Shown here piece by piece: positions 15,389-30,716 of a stretch of DNA of 31,078 nt. Under the pieces are notes generated by a model, which saw nothing but the letters and a program-made list of their open reading frames with translations, ran no database searches and was not told the DNA's origin. The DNA is from an uncultured Oscillospiraceae bacterium (GTDB lineage Bacteria > Bacillota > Clostridia > Oscillospirales > Acutalibacteraceae), in contig CAJKBW010000034.1 of assembly GCA_905198295.1 (NCBI GenBank), forward strand, positions 1 through 31,078, given 5' to 3'. Made by a program: the position numbers and the translations under genes. Numbering within the stretch: position 1 is the stretch's first letter; each line of letters begins with the position of its first letter.

Positions 15389-16570
15389 TCAGGCGAAATA
15401 CGCTTTGAGTGCCTGCGCCTTATCGGTTTTCTCCCAGCTGACGCCGAGATCCTCACGGCCGATATGACCATAAGCGGCAAGCCGGCGATACTGCGGCCGG
15501 CGAAGACCGAGCTGGTCGATGATGGCGGCCGGACGGAAATCGAACACCTTGCCCACCGCTTCCGCGAGCTGATCGTCCGGCACAACACCGGTACCGGCGG
15601 TATCCACCAGGATGGACACCGGATGCGCCACGCCGATCGCATAGGCAAGCTGCACCTCGCAGCGGCTGGCCAAGCCTGCCGCCACCACATTTTTCGCTGC
15701 GTAGCGCGCCATATAGGTTGCGGAACGATCCACCTTGGTCGGATCCTTGCCCGAGAAGCAGCCGCCGCCGTGACGCGCATAACCGCCATAGGTATCCACA
15801 ATGATCTTCCGGCCGGTCAGACCGCTGTCCCCCGCCGGTCCGCCGACCACAAAGCGGCCGGTGGGATTGACGTAAATCTTGGTTGCCTCATCCAGCAGAC
15901 TGGACGGAACAACCGGACGAATCACCTGTTCGATGATATCCCGGCGTATGGTTTCCAGCGATACGTCCGCACCATGCTGAGTGGACACCACCACCGCCTC
16001 CACCCGCACCGGCGTGAGGCCGTCATACTCCACCGTCACCTGCGTTTTGCCGTCGGGACGCAGATAGCTGAGCGTGCCGTCCTTACGCACTGCGGTGAGC
16101 CGCAGTGCGAGTTTATGCGCGAGCGATATCGGCAGCGGCATCAATTCCGGCGTTTCATCGCACGCAAAACCGAACATCAGGCCCTGATCACCCGCGCCGA
16201 TCCGGTCATAGGCATCGCCCTGACCTCCGCGGACTTCGAGCGCCTCGTTGACCCCCATCGCAATATCCGGCGATTGATTATCGATGGCGGTCAGCACCGC
16301 ACAGGTATTGCCGTCAAATTGCTGTCCCTCGCCCTCGTAGCCGATGGATTTGATTACCCCACGGGCAATCTGCGGGATATCCACATAGCAGCTGGTGGAG
16401 ATTTCTCCCATCACCAACACCATGCCGGTGGTTGCAATGGTTTCGCAGGCTACATGTGCATCCGGGTCCTGCGCGAGGATTTCGTCAAGAACCGCGTCCG
16501 AAATCTGGTCGCATACCTTATCGGGATGCCCCTCCGTTACCGATTCGGAGGTAAAAAAATGTTTTGCCAT
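15389..16570 (-). CDS. metK: S-adenosylmethionine synthetase
   Basis: This 393-residue enzyme makes S-adenosylmethionine from methionine and ATP. Signatures are TSESVTEGHPDK (7-18), GAGDQG (125-130) and GGGCFSGKDPTKVDRS (268-283); the last usually has Ala where this one has Cys. I chose the start MAKHFF at 16570, with GGAAG 8-9 nt upstream. The longer frame would extend into the riboswitch terminator. A SAM-I riboswitch directly upstream gives product feedback. Confidence 0.97.
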   Translation of the reverse strand: MAKHFFTSESVTEGHPDKVCDQISDAVLDEILAQDPDAHVACETIATTGMVLVMGEISTSCYVDIPQIARGVIKSIGYEGEGQQFDGNTCAVLTAIDNQSPDIAMGVNEALEVRGGQGDAYDRIGAGDQGLMFGFACDETPELMPLPISLAHKLALRLTAVRKDGTLSYLRPDGKTQVTVEYDGLTPVRVEAVVVSTQHGADVSLETIRRDIIEQVIRPVVPSSLLDEATKIYVNPTGRFVVGGPAGDSGLTGRKIIVDTYGGYARHGGGCFSGKDPTKVDRSATYMARYAAKNVVAAGLASRCEVQLAYAIGVAHPVSILVDTAGTGVVPDDQLAEAVGKVFDFRPAAIIDQLGLRRPQYRRLAAYGHIGREDLGVSWEKTDKAQALKAYFA

Positions 16571-16592
16571 ATCGCTCTTCCTTTCTTTTTCC

Positions 16593-16740
16593 ACAAAAAC
16601 AGCGCCCGGCAGAACCGGGCGCCAAGTCCACCTCATCTGCCGGCTGATCCGCCGCAGGATTTAGCACCTTGCGCAGGTTCTCTGCGCTGGTTGCCGGGCT
16701 TCATCGGGCCTGTCCCCTCCGCCGCTCTTGATAAGGAACA
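16593..16740 (-). promoter_or_regulatory. SAM-I (S-box) riboswitch with terminator upstream of metK
   Basis: Read on the minus strand, the conserved S-box core is present in order: CTTATCAAGAG (16735 to 16725), GGCGGAGGGG, GGCCCGATGAAGCCCGGCAA, GGTGCTAAATCC, and GATGAG (16637 to 16632), which closes P1 against CTTATC. The expression platform is a terminator with stem GCGCCCGG / CCGGGCGC (16602-16622) and a following T-run (minus-strand GTTTTTG). When SAM is bound, termination should win and metK (and probably fbp) be shut off. Confidence 0.96.
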
Positions 16741-16758
16741 TCATTTAATTGTCGTTTT

Positions 16759-16788
16759 ATTATAGCAGAAAAGGGCGGCTTTTGTCAA
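16759..16788 (-). promoter_or_regulatory. Promoter of metK-fbp
   Basis: On the minus strand, a perfect TTGACA (16788 to 16783) and a perfect TATAAT (16764 to 16759) are separated by 18 bp. The -35 box overlaps the stop codon of ribU. Transcription would start near 16752, just before the riboswitch. Confidence 0.88.
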
Positions 16789-17393
16789 TGCCGCTCTCCC
16801 GCCGGACGAAACAGACGTCCCACCGCACGGTCAACGCCGTACATCACCGGATAAAAAGGCAGCAGGTTGATCGCGGCCTTAACCAGATTAAGCACGGTGG
16901 AACCGGTTACCCCGGCGATTACCGAGGCTGTGGTAACCGGAATCCCCATGAGCATAAAATACAGCGGGGTAAGTACGAGATTGAGCAGCCAGCCAGCCGC
17001 CACCGTCAGCACCAGCGTCAGCGCCGCCGAAAGCAGATAGACCTGCGGATGGAAGGCCGTCTTCTTAAACAGCCGGGAAAACAGACGGGTAAAACCGGAT
17101 AGACCAAATACCATAGCGGCACCGATGCCGATGTTCAGCAGTTCACCGATCCCCACAGTGGTGGAGCGCAGAAGATGAATGACGTTTTTGATTATCTCCA
17201 CGAGGAATCCGGGTACCGGGCCGACCACCATCGCCAGCAGCAGCGCCGGAATATCGGAAAAGTCCACCTTCAGGTATTCCACTCCCGGCACCAACGGGAT
17301 CTCCGGAAAAAACATGAAGATGATGGTGGCCAGCGCCGCCATGATGGCGGTGGCGGTGATGGATGCCGTCTTTTGCAGCGAACGATTGGGCAT
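16785..17393 (-). CDS. ribU: ECF transporter S component for riboflavin
   Basis: This 202-residue membrane protein is the substrate-binding unit of an energy-coupling factor (ECF) vitamin transporter; the shared T and ATPase subunits are not in this window. The RibU-family signature is clear: an N-terminal segment with ATAIMAALATIIFMFFP, then LKVDFSDIPALLLAMVVGP and VEIIKNVIHLL within the first ~90 residues. About six membrane segments are visible. The start at 17393 has GAGGAG 6 nt upstream; longer frames run into the riboswitch. The FMN riboswitch upstream independently supports riboflavin as substrate. Its stop overlaps the -35 box of the metK promoter. Confidence 0.93.
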   Translation of the reverse strand: MPNRSLQKTASITATAIMAALATIIFMFFPEIPLVPGVEYLKVDFSDIPALLLAMVVGPVPGFLVEIIKNVIHLLRSTTVGIGELLNIGIGAAMVFGLSGFTRLFSRLFKKTAFHPQVYLLSAALTLVLTVAAGWLLNLVLTPLYFMLMGIPVTTASVIAGVTGSTVLNLVKAAINLLPFYPVMYGVDRAVGRLFRPAGERH

Positions 17394-17432
17394 GGTTACT
17401 CCTCTTTTCCGAGCGGCTGCCTGCGTTTCTCG

Positions 17433-17672
17433 AAAGAAAAACCCCGCAGAAAATTTTCTGCGGGGCGCAATGACGCGAATACTCGCTTTCTCTTCTTCCA
17501 TCCGGACTTGACCGGCGCCTGTACGCGCCGGGTTACCGTCGGCTCCGGAATCACACCGGAATCTGCTGAAGGAGGGCAAGATCCTGCAAGGATCGAGAAC
17601 TCCTTCCGAGCTCGCGGGCTAACCCTTACGGGCATTACCGCCGGTGGGGAATCTCACCCCGCCCCGAAGACA
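17433..17672 (-). promoter_or_regulatory. FMN riboswitch (RFN element) with terminator upstream of ribU
   Basis: Read on the minus strand, the RFN blocks occur in order: CTTCGGGGCGGGGTGAGATT, CCCCACCGGCGGTAATGCCC, CCCGCGAGC, a variable arm, CCGGTGTGATTCCGGAGCCG, ACGGT, and CCGGATGGAAGAAG (ending near 17491). A terminator follows: a perfect 24-nt palindrome CCCCGCAGAAAA / TTTTCTGCGGGG (17442-17465), then TTTTTCTTT on the minus strand. Bound FMN should cause termination before ribU. Confidence 0.97.
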
Positions 17673-17713
17673 GCTGTTCTGTTGTATTTATCCTGATTAA
17701 CAGGACTGTTATC

Positions 17714-17742
17714 AGTATATTCCCCTGCTGCACAGTTGTCAA
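17714..17742 (-). promoter_or_regulatory. Promoter of ribU
   Basis: On the minus strand, TTGACA (17742 to 17737) and TATACT (17719 to 17714) are separated by 17 bp. Transcription would start near 17707, about 35 nt before the FMN aptamer. Confidence 0.85.
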
Positions 17743-17754
17743 GAAAAAAGGTGC

Positions 17755-17790
17755 AAAAAAACACCCGGTACCAAAGTACCGGGTGTTTTT
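17755..17790. terminator. Terminator of tuf
   Basis: A perfect 11-bp stem ACACCCGGTAC / GTACCGGGTGT (17761-17771, 17776-17786) has loop CAAA. AAAAAA on the left serves as the minus-strand T-run; TTTT on the right makes it symmetrical. It separates tuf from the ribU promoter. Confidence 0.93.
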
Positions 17791-17807
17791 ATCCGACAAT
17801 CCGATGA

Positions 17808-19010
17808 TTAGCCGTTGATCTTGGTCACAACGCCGGAACCAACGGTACGGCCGCCTTCGCGGATAGCGAAGCGGAGGCCTTCCTCGATGGCGATCGGGGT
17901 GATCAGTTCAACGTCCATCTCGACGTTATCGCCAGGCATGCACATCTCGGTGCCTTCCGGCAGGGAGATGACACCGGTCACGTCGGTGGTACGGAAATAG
18001 AACTGCGGACGATAGTTATTGAAGAACGGGGTATGACGGCCGCCTTCTTCCTTGGTCAGGACATAAACCTGACCATGGAACTTGGTGTGCGGGTTGATCG
18101 AGCCGGGCTTGCAGAGAACCTGGCCGCGCTCGATTTCGTTCCTCTGAACACCACGCAGCAGGGCACCGATGTTATCACCGGCCTCCGCGTAGTCAAGCAG
18201 CTTGCGGAACATTTCGATACCGGTAACAACCGTCTTCTTGCGCTCGTCGGTCAGACCGATGATCTCCACTTCTTCAGACATCTTCAGCTGGCCACGCTCC
18301 ACACGGCCGGTAGCAACCGTACCGCGGCCGGTGATCGTGAACACGTCTTCAACCGGCATCAGGAAGGGCTTGTCGGTGGTACGTTCCGGAGACGGAATGT
18401 ACTCGTCGACAGCTTTCATCAGCTCGAGGATCGGCGCATATTCCGGCGCATTGATGTCGGTGGAGGTGCTCTCCAGAACCTGCAGCGCAGAACCCTTGAT
18501 GATCGGGGTATCGTCGCCCGGGAAGTCATACTCGCTGAGCAGCTCACGGATTTCCATCTCGACGAGCTCGAGCAGCTCCGGATCGTCGACCTGGTCGACC
18601 TTGTTCATGAATACCACGATATACGGCACGCCGACCTGACGGGAGAGCAGGATGTGCTCACGGGTCTGCGGCATCGGGCCGTCGGCAGCGGACACAACGA
18701 GGATAGCGCCGTCCATCTGCGCAGCACCGGTGATCATGTTCTTAACGTAGTCGGCGTGGCCGGGGCAGTCAACGTGAGCATAGTGACGGTTATCGGTCTC
18801 ATACTCAACGTGGGAGGTATTGATCGTGATGCCGCGCTCCCGCTCTTCCGGCGCCTTATCGATGTTGGCGTAATCAGTGAACTCCGCGTCGCCCTTCATC
18901 GCGAGAACCTTGGTGATCGCCGCGGTCAGGGTGGTCTTACCATGGTCAACGTGACCGATGGTACCAATGTTTACGTGGGGTTTGGTTCTTTCAAACTTTG
19001 CCTTTGCCAT
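17808..19010 (-). CDS. tuf: Translation elongation factor Tu
   Basis: This 400-residue GTPase delivers aminoacyl-tRNA to the ribosome. The G domain shows GHVDHGKT (19-26), RGITIN (59-64), DCPGH (81-85) and NKVD (136-139), followed by the two beta-barrel domains ending RTVGSGVVTKI. The start MAKAKFERTKPHVNIG at 19010 is the family standard, with AAAAGGAGG 9 nt upstream; 17 extra codons in the longer frame are not part of the protein. It lies 170 nt after fusA, with its own promoter and terminator, so it can be expressed apart from the str operon. Confidence 0.98.
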   Translation of the reverse strand: MAKAKFERTKPHVNIGTIGHVDHGKTTLTAAITKVLAMKGDAEFTDYANIDKAPEERERGITINTSHVEYETDNRHYAHVDCPGHADYVKNMITGAAQMDGAILVVSAADGPMPQTREHILLSRQVGVPYIVVFMNKVDQVDDPELLELVEMEIRELLSEYDFPGDDTPIIKGSALQVLESTSTDINAPEYAPILELMKAVDEYIPSPERTTDKPFLMPVEDVFTITGRGTVATGRVERGQLKMSEEVEIIGLTDERKKTVVTGIEMFRKLLDYAEAGDNIGALLRGVQRNEIERGQVLCKPGSINPHTKFHGQVYVLTKEEGGRHTPFFNNYRPQFYFRTTDVTGVISLPEGTEMCMPGDNVEMDVELITPIAIEEGLRFAIREGGRTVGSGVVTKING

Positions 19011-19066
19011 TGTGGATTTCCTCCTTTTTATAAACCATTGTAGAATTGCCGTTAATCGCAATACTC

Positions 19067-19095
19067 ATTGTAGCAAGTCCCGTCCGGAATTTCAA
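19067..19095 (-). promoter_or_regulatory. tuf promoter within the fusA-tuf gap
   Basis: On the minus strand, TTGAAA (19095 to 19090) and TACAAT (19072 to 19067) are separated by 17 bp. The start near 19060 gives a 50-nt leader. No terminator with a real stem was found between fusA and tuf, so read-through from the str operon may add to it. Confidence 0.75.
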
Positions 19096-19180
19096 GCCCT
19101 TTTCCAAATATTTCAGGTCCTTCGACCGTGAAAAACAGCCCTTTTTTCCCAGCAGAGGATTTGCCGGTCAAATCCCGCGA

Positions 19181-21265
19181 TTATTCGTCTTTCTTCGCAC
19201 GCTTGGAGATGATCGCCTCGGAAACGCTCTTCGGCACTTCCGCATAATGGCTCGGCTCCATCACGTACTGGCCGCGACCCTGAGTGCGCGAACGCAGGTC
19301 GGTCGCATAGCCGAACATCTCGGACAGCGGAACCATCGCAGTGATCTGCTGGGCACCGGCAACCGCCTCCATGCCCTGCATCATGCCGCGGCGGGAGTTG
19401 ATATCGCCGATGACATCGCCCATATACTCTTCCGGCACCGTGACGACCACCTTCATGATCGGCTCGAGCAGCACCGGATCCGCCTTGCGCATGGCCTCCT
19501 TGAACGCCATCGAACCGGCGATCTTAAATGCCATTTCCGAAGAGTCAACCTCGTGATACGAACCATCGTACAGCGTAACCTTGACATCCACGACGTTATA
19601 GCCGGCGAGTACGCCGTTGAGCATGGCACCCTGGATACCCTGGTCAACCGCCGGGATATATTCCTTCGGAATCACGCCGCCGACGATTGCGTTGACGAAT
19701 TCGTAGCCTTTGCCTGTTTCATTGGGCTCGATCTTGATCTTGACATGACCGTACTGGCCGCGGCCGCCGGACTGACGCGCATACTTGTGGTCGACATCCG
19801 CCAGCTTGCGGATGGTTTCCTTATACGCAACCTGCGGTGCGCCGACGTTCGCTTCCACCTTGAATTCACGGAGAAGGCGATCAACGATGATCTCCAGATG
19901 GAGCTCGCCCATACCGGCGATGATGGTCTGACCGGTTTCCTCGTCGGTGTAGGTTTTGAAGGTCGGATCCTCTTCCGCCAGCTTCGCCAGCGCAAGGCCC
20001 ATCTTCTCCTGACCGGCTTTGGTCTTCGGCTCGATGGCAACGTGAATAACCGGTTCCGGGAACTCCATGGATTCGAGGATAACCGGATGCTTCTCATCGC
20101 ACAGGGTGTCGCCGGTGGTGGTATTCTTCAGGCCCACCGCCGCCGCGATATCGCCCGCATAAACAGTTTCGATATCCTGACGGTGATTGGAATGCATCTG
20201 CAGAATACGGCCCAGACGCTCGTTATTGTCCTTATTCGCGTTGTACACCGTGGTACCGGCATTCACCGTACCGGAATACACACGGAAGAACGCCAGCTTG
20301 CCGACGAACGGGTCGGTCGCAATCTTGAACGCCAGCGCCGCAAACGGCTCGGTATCCGAAGAATGGCGCTCGACTTCTTCCTCCGTCTCCGGATTAATGC
20401 CCTTAATAGCGGGAACGTCAGTCGGGGCGGGCATATAGTCGATGATGCAGTCAAGCAGCTTCTGCACGCCCTTGTTGCGGTAAGAGGTACCGCAGGTGAC
20501 CGGCACCATATGGTTGGCCAGCGTCGCCTTACGGATGCAGCTCTTGATCTCGTCGATGGTCAGCGCTTCACCGGCGAAATATTTCTCCAGCAGCGCATCG
20601 TCCTGCTCCGCCACCGCTTCCAGCAGTGCATCATGGTATTCCTGTGCCTGATCCGCCATATCCTCCGGAATTTCTTCCACGCGGATATCTTTACCCAGGT
20701 CGTCGTAATACACATAGGCCTTCATCTCCACGAGGTCGATGATGCCCTTGAAAGTGTCTTCCGCACCGATCGGCAGCTGAATCGGCACCGCATTGCACTT
20801 CAGGCGGTCCTTCATCATCTGCACCACACGGTAAAAATCCGCGCCCATGATGTCCATCTTATTGACGTACGCCATGCGCGGCACATGGTATTCATCCGCC
20901 TGACGCCAGACGGTTTCAGACTGGGGCTCGACGCCGCCCTTCGCACAGAACACCGTCACCGAACCGTCCAGCACGCGCAGCGAACGCTGCACTTCCACGG
21001 TGAAATCCACGTGGCCGGGGGTGTCGATGATATTGATGCGGTGATTCTTCCAGAAGCAGGTCGTCGCAGCGGACGTGATGGTGATGCCGCGCTCCTGCTC
21101 CTGCGCCATCCAGTCCATCGTGGCGGAACCGTCATGGGTTTCGCCCAGCTTATAATTGACACCGGTATAGAACAGGATACGCTCAGTCGTCGTCGTTTTA
21201 CCGGCGTCGATGTGCGCCATGATACCGATGTTTCTGGTAAGCTCCAGAGGTACTTGCCTTGCCAT
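19181..21265 (-). CDS. fusA: Translation elongation factor G
   Basis: This 694-residue GTPase drives translocation on the ribosome. The G domain has MAHIDAGKTTTTERIL (16-31), RGITI (59-63), DTPGH (81-85) and NKMD (135-138); domains II-V follow, with the domain IV segment around SGGRGQYGHV. The start MARQVPLELTRNIGI at 21265 is preceded by TAAGGAGGA at good spacing. It is separated from rpsG by an unusually long 306-nt gap full of hairpins. Confidence 0.98.
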   Translation of the reverse strand: MARQVPLELTRNIGIMAHIDAGKTTTTERILFYTGVNYKLGETHDGSATMDWMAQEQERGITITSAATTCFWKNHRINIIDTPGHVDFTVEVQRSLRVLDGSVTVFCAKGGVEPQSETVWRQADEYHVPRMAYVNKMDIMGADFYRVVQMMKDRLKCNAVPIQLPIGAEDTFKGIIDLVEMKAYVYYDDLGKDIRVEEIPEDMADQAQEYHDALLEAVAEQDDALLEKYFAGEALTIDEIKSCIRKATLANHMVPVTCGTSYRNKGVQKLLDCIIDYMPAPTDVPAIKGINPETEEEVERHSSDTEPFAALAFKIATDPFVGKLAFFRVYSGTVNAGTTVYNANKDNNERLGRILQMHSNHRQDIETVYAGDIAAAVGLKNTTTGDTLCDEKHPVILESMEFPEPVIHVAIEPKTKAGQEKMGLALAKLAEEDPTFKTYTDEETGQTIIAGMGELHLEIIVDRLLREFKVEANVGAPQVAYKETIRKLADVDHKYARQSGGRGQYGHVKIKIEPNETGKGYEFVNAIVGGVIPKEYIPAVDQGIQGAMLNGVLAGYNVVDVKVTLYDGSYHEVDSSEMAFKIAGSMAFKEAMRKADPVLLEPIMKVVVTVPEEYMGDVIGDINSRRGMMQGMEAVAGAQQITAMVPLSEMFGYATDLRSRTQGRGQYVMEPSHYAEVPKSVSEAIISKRAKKDE

Positions 21266-21397
21266 AAATGTCCTCCTTATTTCATGCCTGTCCGGGCATC
21301 CGGCATTACCGCCTGTCCCGGTTCCGGCCAAAGCCGGAATTCCTCTCCTGCGGCCGTCCCCTGACCGCCCTGAAAGAGAAGCGCCACGCCGGCTTCA

Positions 21398-21531
21398 CGC
21401 AGGGCAGAGCCCTGCGCAGCCGCGTGTATCCTGGTATTGTCTTTTCACCGCGCTCGCCGCCCCGGGGACGTGTTCTGTGCAGACGGCGCCGCTCGTTTGA
21501 GACGAGGCGGGCCTCATGCCCGAGAGGGCAT
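21398..21531. repeat. Cluster of palindromes in the rpsG-fusA gap
   Basis: The 306 nt between fusA and rpsG hold no gene. They contain several short perfect hairpins: CGCAGGGC-aga-GCCCTGCG (21398-21416), CTCGT-ttgag-ACGAG (21492-21506), GAGG-cggg-CCTC (21504-21515) and ATGCCC-gaga-GGGCAT (21516-21531), with TTCCGGC-caaa-GCCGGAA nearby at about 21322-21339. None has a T-run on the minus strand, so they are not obvious terminators. They could be RNA stabilising or processing elements or a repeat insertion. Confidence 0.5.
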
Positions 21532-21571
21532 CAAAGGTAAAGGCGGCAGCAGGGGATTCCCCGCTGACAGC

Positions 21572-22042
21572 TTACCATCTGTAATGGGCGAACGCCTTGT
21601 TGGCCTCGGCCATCTTATGCGTATCTTCGCGCTTCTTCGCCGCGCCGCCGTTTCCATTGATCGCATCCAGAATCTCGCCCGCAAGGCGTTCCTTCATCGT
21701 GCGCTCCGAACGGGAACGGGAATAGGTGGTCAGCCAGCGCAGTCCCAGCGTCTGACGCCGGTCGGGGCGCACCTCGATCGGCACCTGGTAGGTCGCGCCG
21801 CCCACTCGGCGGGCCTTGACCTCCAGCAGCGGCATGATGTTCTCCATGCTCTGCTCGAAAACCTCAAGCGGATCCTTGTCGGTCTTCTCGCGGATGATGT
21901 CGAACGCCCCGTAAACGATCTTCTGGGCTACGCCGCGCTTACCGTCCACCATGATATTGTTGATGAGTCTCGTTACCAGTTTGGAATTGTAAAGCGGGTC
22001 CGCCAAAACATCCCGTTTGGCGATTGAACCTCTTCTCGGCAC
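21572..22042 (-). CDS. rpsG: Small-subunit ribosomal protein S7
   Basis: This 156-residue protein nucleates assembly of the 30S head by binding 16S rRNA. It begins (V/M)PRRGSIAKRDVLADPLYN and has the typical RLINNIMVDGKRGVAQKIVY segment; the length is exactly standard. I chose a GTG start at 22042, because GGAGGG lies about 8 nt upstream and the upstream ATG at 22093 would put that site inside the gene and add a tail foreign to the family. The 193-nt gap before it, after rpsL, holds a GGCGGC-gtaaa-GCCGCC hairpin (about 22171-22187) and no other feature I can name. Confidence 0.96.
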   Translation of the reverse strand: MPRRGSIAKRDVLADPLYNSKLVTRLINNIMVDGKRGVAQKIVYGAFDIIREKTDKDPLEVFEQSMENIMPLLEVKARRVGGATYQVPIEVRPDRRQTLGLRWLTTYSRSRSERTMKERLAGEILDAINGNGGAAKKREDTHKMAEANKAFAHYRW

Positions 22043-22235
22043 TTTACTTCCCTCCTTCACAGATATGATATCATAGGTACTCGAAAGTGACATACTCCCG
22101 TCAGCCGATGCGAGGCAATCCGCTACAAACCCGGGGAGGATAACCGCTCCGCGTCTATATCAAAACTGCCGGCGGCTTTACGCCGCCCTGCATCAAACTG
22201 CTGATGAAATGTCCGGATTCCCCCTTGCGGGAAAA

Positions 22236-22664
22236 TCACTTTTTGGCCGCGCCGGCCTTGGGACGCTTGGCGCCGTACTTGGAACGGGCCTGCATTCTCT
22301 TGGCAACGCCCTGGGCATCCAGAGTGCCGCGCACGATGTGGTAACGCACACCAGGAAGGTCCTTGACACGGCCGCCGCGGATGAGAACCACGCTGTGCTC
22401 CTGCAGGTTGTGGCCTTCGCCCGGAATATAGGACGTAACCTCGATTCCGTTGGACAGACGCACACGGGCCACTTTACGAAGCGCCGAGTTCGGCTTCTTC
22501 GGGGTGGTGGTCTTTACCGCCGTGCACACACCGCGTTTCTGAGGAGAGTTCTGATCGGTCGGAATCCGCTTCTTGGAGTTCCAGCCCTTCAGCAGCGCCG
22601 GCGCCTTCGCCTTCGCCGTGATCTCTTCTCTTCCCTTGTGAACGAGCTGATTAAAGGTTGGCAA
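22236..22664 (-). CDS. rpsL: Small-subunit ribosomal protein S12
   Basis: This 142-residue protein of the decoding centre begins PTFNQLVHKGREEI after the initiator. The conserved loops TPKKPNSALRKVARV and GRVKDLPGVRYH carry the lysines that are wild-type for streptomycin response. The start is TTG at 22664, with AGGAGG 9-10 nt upstream. An ATG 5 nt earlier (22669) is out of frame, so the TTG start is the only one giving the family's N-terminus. A weak hairpin AGAGAC-agc-GTCTCT lies 37-51 nt upstream. Confidence 0.96.
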   Translation of the reverse strand: MPTFNQLVHKGREEITAKAKAPALLKGWNSKKRIPTDQNSPQKRGVCTAVKTTTPKKPNSALRKVARVRLSNGIEVTSYIPGEGHNLQEHSVVLIRGGRVKDLPGVRYHIVRGTLDAQGVAKRMQARSKYGAKRPKAGAAKK

Positions 22665-22715
22665 TTCATCACACCTCCTGTTAAAAATGTTTTATCTTAA
22701 AGAGACGCTGTCTCT

Positions 22716-22961
22716 TCAGACCAAATCCCTGACCTGCGCCGCACAGGCGCAGCCCACATGCAGACCGCAGGCTCGTCCGAGCTCCCGCATCGTGCCGGCT
22801 GCTGTCACCGGCACCCCGGCCGCACGCGCCGCCTCCTCAACCGGGACGGTCACGCTCTCTCCCGCGTCGGACGCGATATAGACGTGCACGGCCCGTCCGT
22901 TCCGGATCGCCCGGAGCGTTTCCCGGCTGCCGAACACACTCTGTTTCCGCTCCAGCCGCAT
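22716..22961 (-). CDS. ybxF: L7Ae/L30e-family ribosomal protein (YbxF-like)
   Basis: This 81-residue protein belongs to the small kink-turn RNA-binding family found between rpoC and rpsL in Firmicutes. It shows the AIRNGRAVHVYIASDA strand-helix start and later AARAAGVPVTAAGTMRELGRACG, the usual RNA-binding region. The C-terminus is rich in Cys (GCACAAQ), which is less usual. The start at 22961 is preceded by GGAGG about 10 nt upstream. It is the first gene of the str transcript. Its exact role in ribosome or RNase P function is not settled for the family. Confidence 0.88.
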   Translation of the reverse strand: MRLERKQSVFGSRETLRAIRNGRAVHVYIASDAGESVTVPVEEAARAAGVPVTAAGTMRELGRACGLHVGCACAAQVRDLV

Positions 22962-23024
22962 AGGTGACGAGCCTCCGTTTCCCTTCCGCCGGTTAAAAAT
23001 TCCGCCGGCAGTCCACAATTGCTT

Positions 23025-23054
23025 ATTCTATCACAAGGTCTGTCGATTTGTCAA
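23025..23054 (-). promoter_or_regulatory. Promoter of the str operon (ybxF-rpsL-rpsG-fusA)
   Basis: On the minus strand, a perfect TTGACA (23054 to 23049) and TAGAAT (23030 to 23025) are separated by 18 bp, with a start near 23018. It lies just after the rpoC terminator, making the str genes a separate unit. Confidence 0.83.
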
Positions 23055-23139
23055 CTGTTTCCGTCCACGGAAAATCAGGATTTTTCCGTTAAATTTCGCG
23101 AAAATCCGCTCTTTTTCCGCCGGAGGCACCCGTCGGCGC

Positions 23140-23177
23140 AAAACCGCCCGCCGGACAATTGTCCGGCGGGCGGTTTT
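23140..23177. terminator. Terminator of rpoBC
   Basis: This is a perfect 38-nt palindrome with arms AAAACCGCCCGCCGGACAA (23140-23158) and its complement (23159-23177). Read on the minus strand it ends in TTTTGCG. It lies about 35 nt after the rpoC stop codon and would terminate in both directions. Confidence 0.92.
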
Positions 23178-23210
23178 TGTCTTATTCAGCGTACACGCGG
23201 ATCCCCGGCG

Positions 23211-26849
<3,639 letters not shown>

Positions 26850-26864
26850 CACTATCGCCCTCCC

Positions 26865-30584
<3,720 letters not shown>

Positions 30585-30681
30585 AGGCTTGATCACTCCT
30601 ATTCCATATTTATCCCCTCTCACGCCGGGACGGCGAACCCGCTCCGCGGAGGGATAGTGGCCAAATTTTTTTCTGAACCCC

Positions 30682-30710
30682 TTGCACTTTTACGCAATCT
30701 GTGGTATACT
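30682..30710 (+). promoter_or_regulatory. Candidate promoter facing away from rpoB
   Basis: TTGCAC (30682-30687) and TATACT (30705-30710) are separated by 17 bp on the plus strand. It lies inside the predicted rpoB leader, pointing the opposite way, with a start near 30717. No plus-strand gene follows in the window. Confidence 0.5.
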
Positions 30711-30716
30711 AATTTT

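Noticed and set aside
13824..15467. Long plus-strand frames opposite fbp, and likewise opposite metK (15380-16765), fusA (19046-21364) and the phosphate transporter (853-2214)
   Set aside because: All are antisense shadows of genes with clear catalytic or structural motifs.
22209..22700. Plus-strand frames opposite rpsL and rpsG
   Set aside because: They are shadows of ribosomal protein genes, with no supporting signals.
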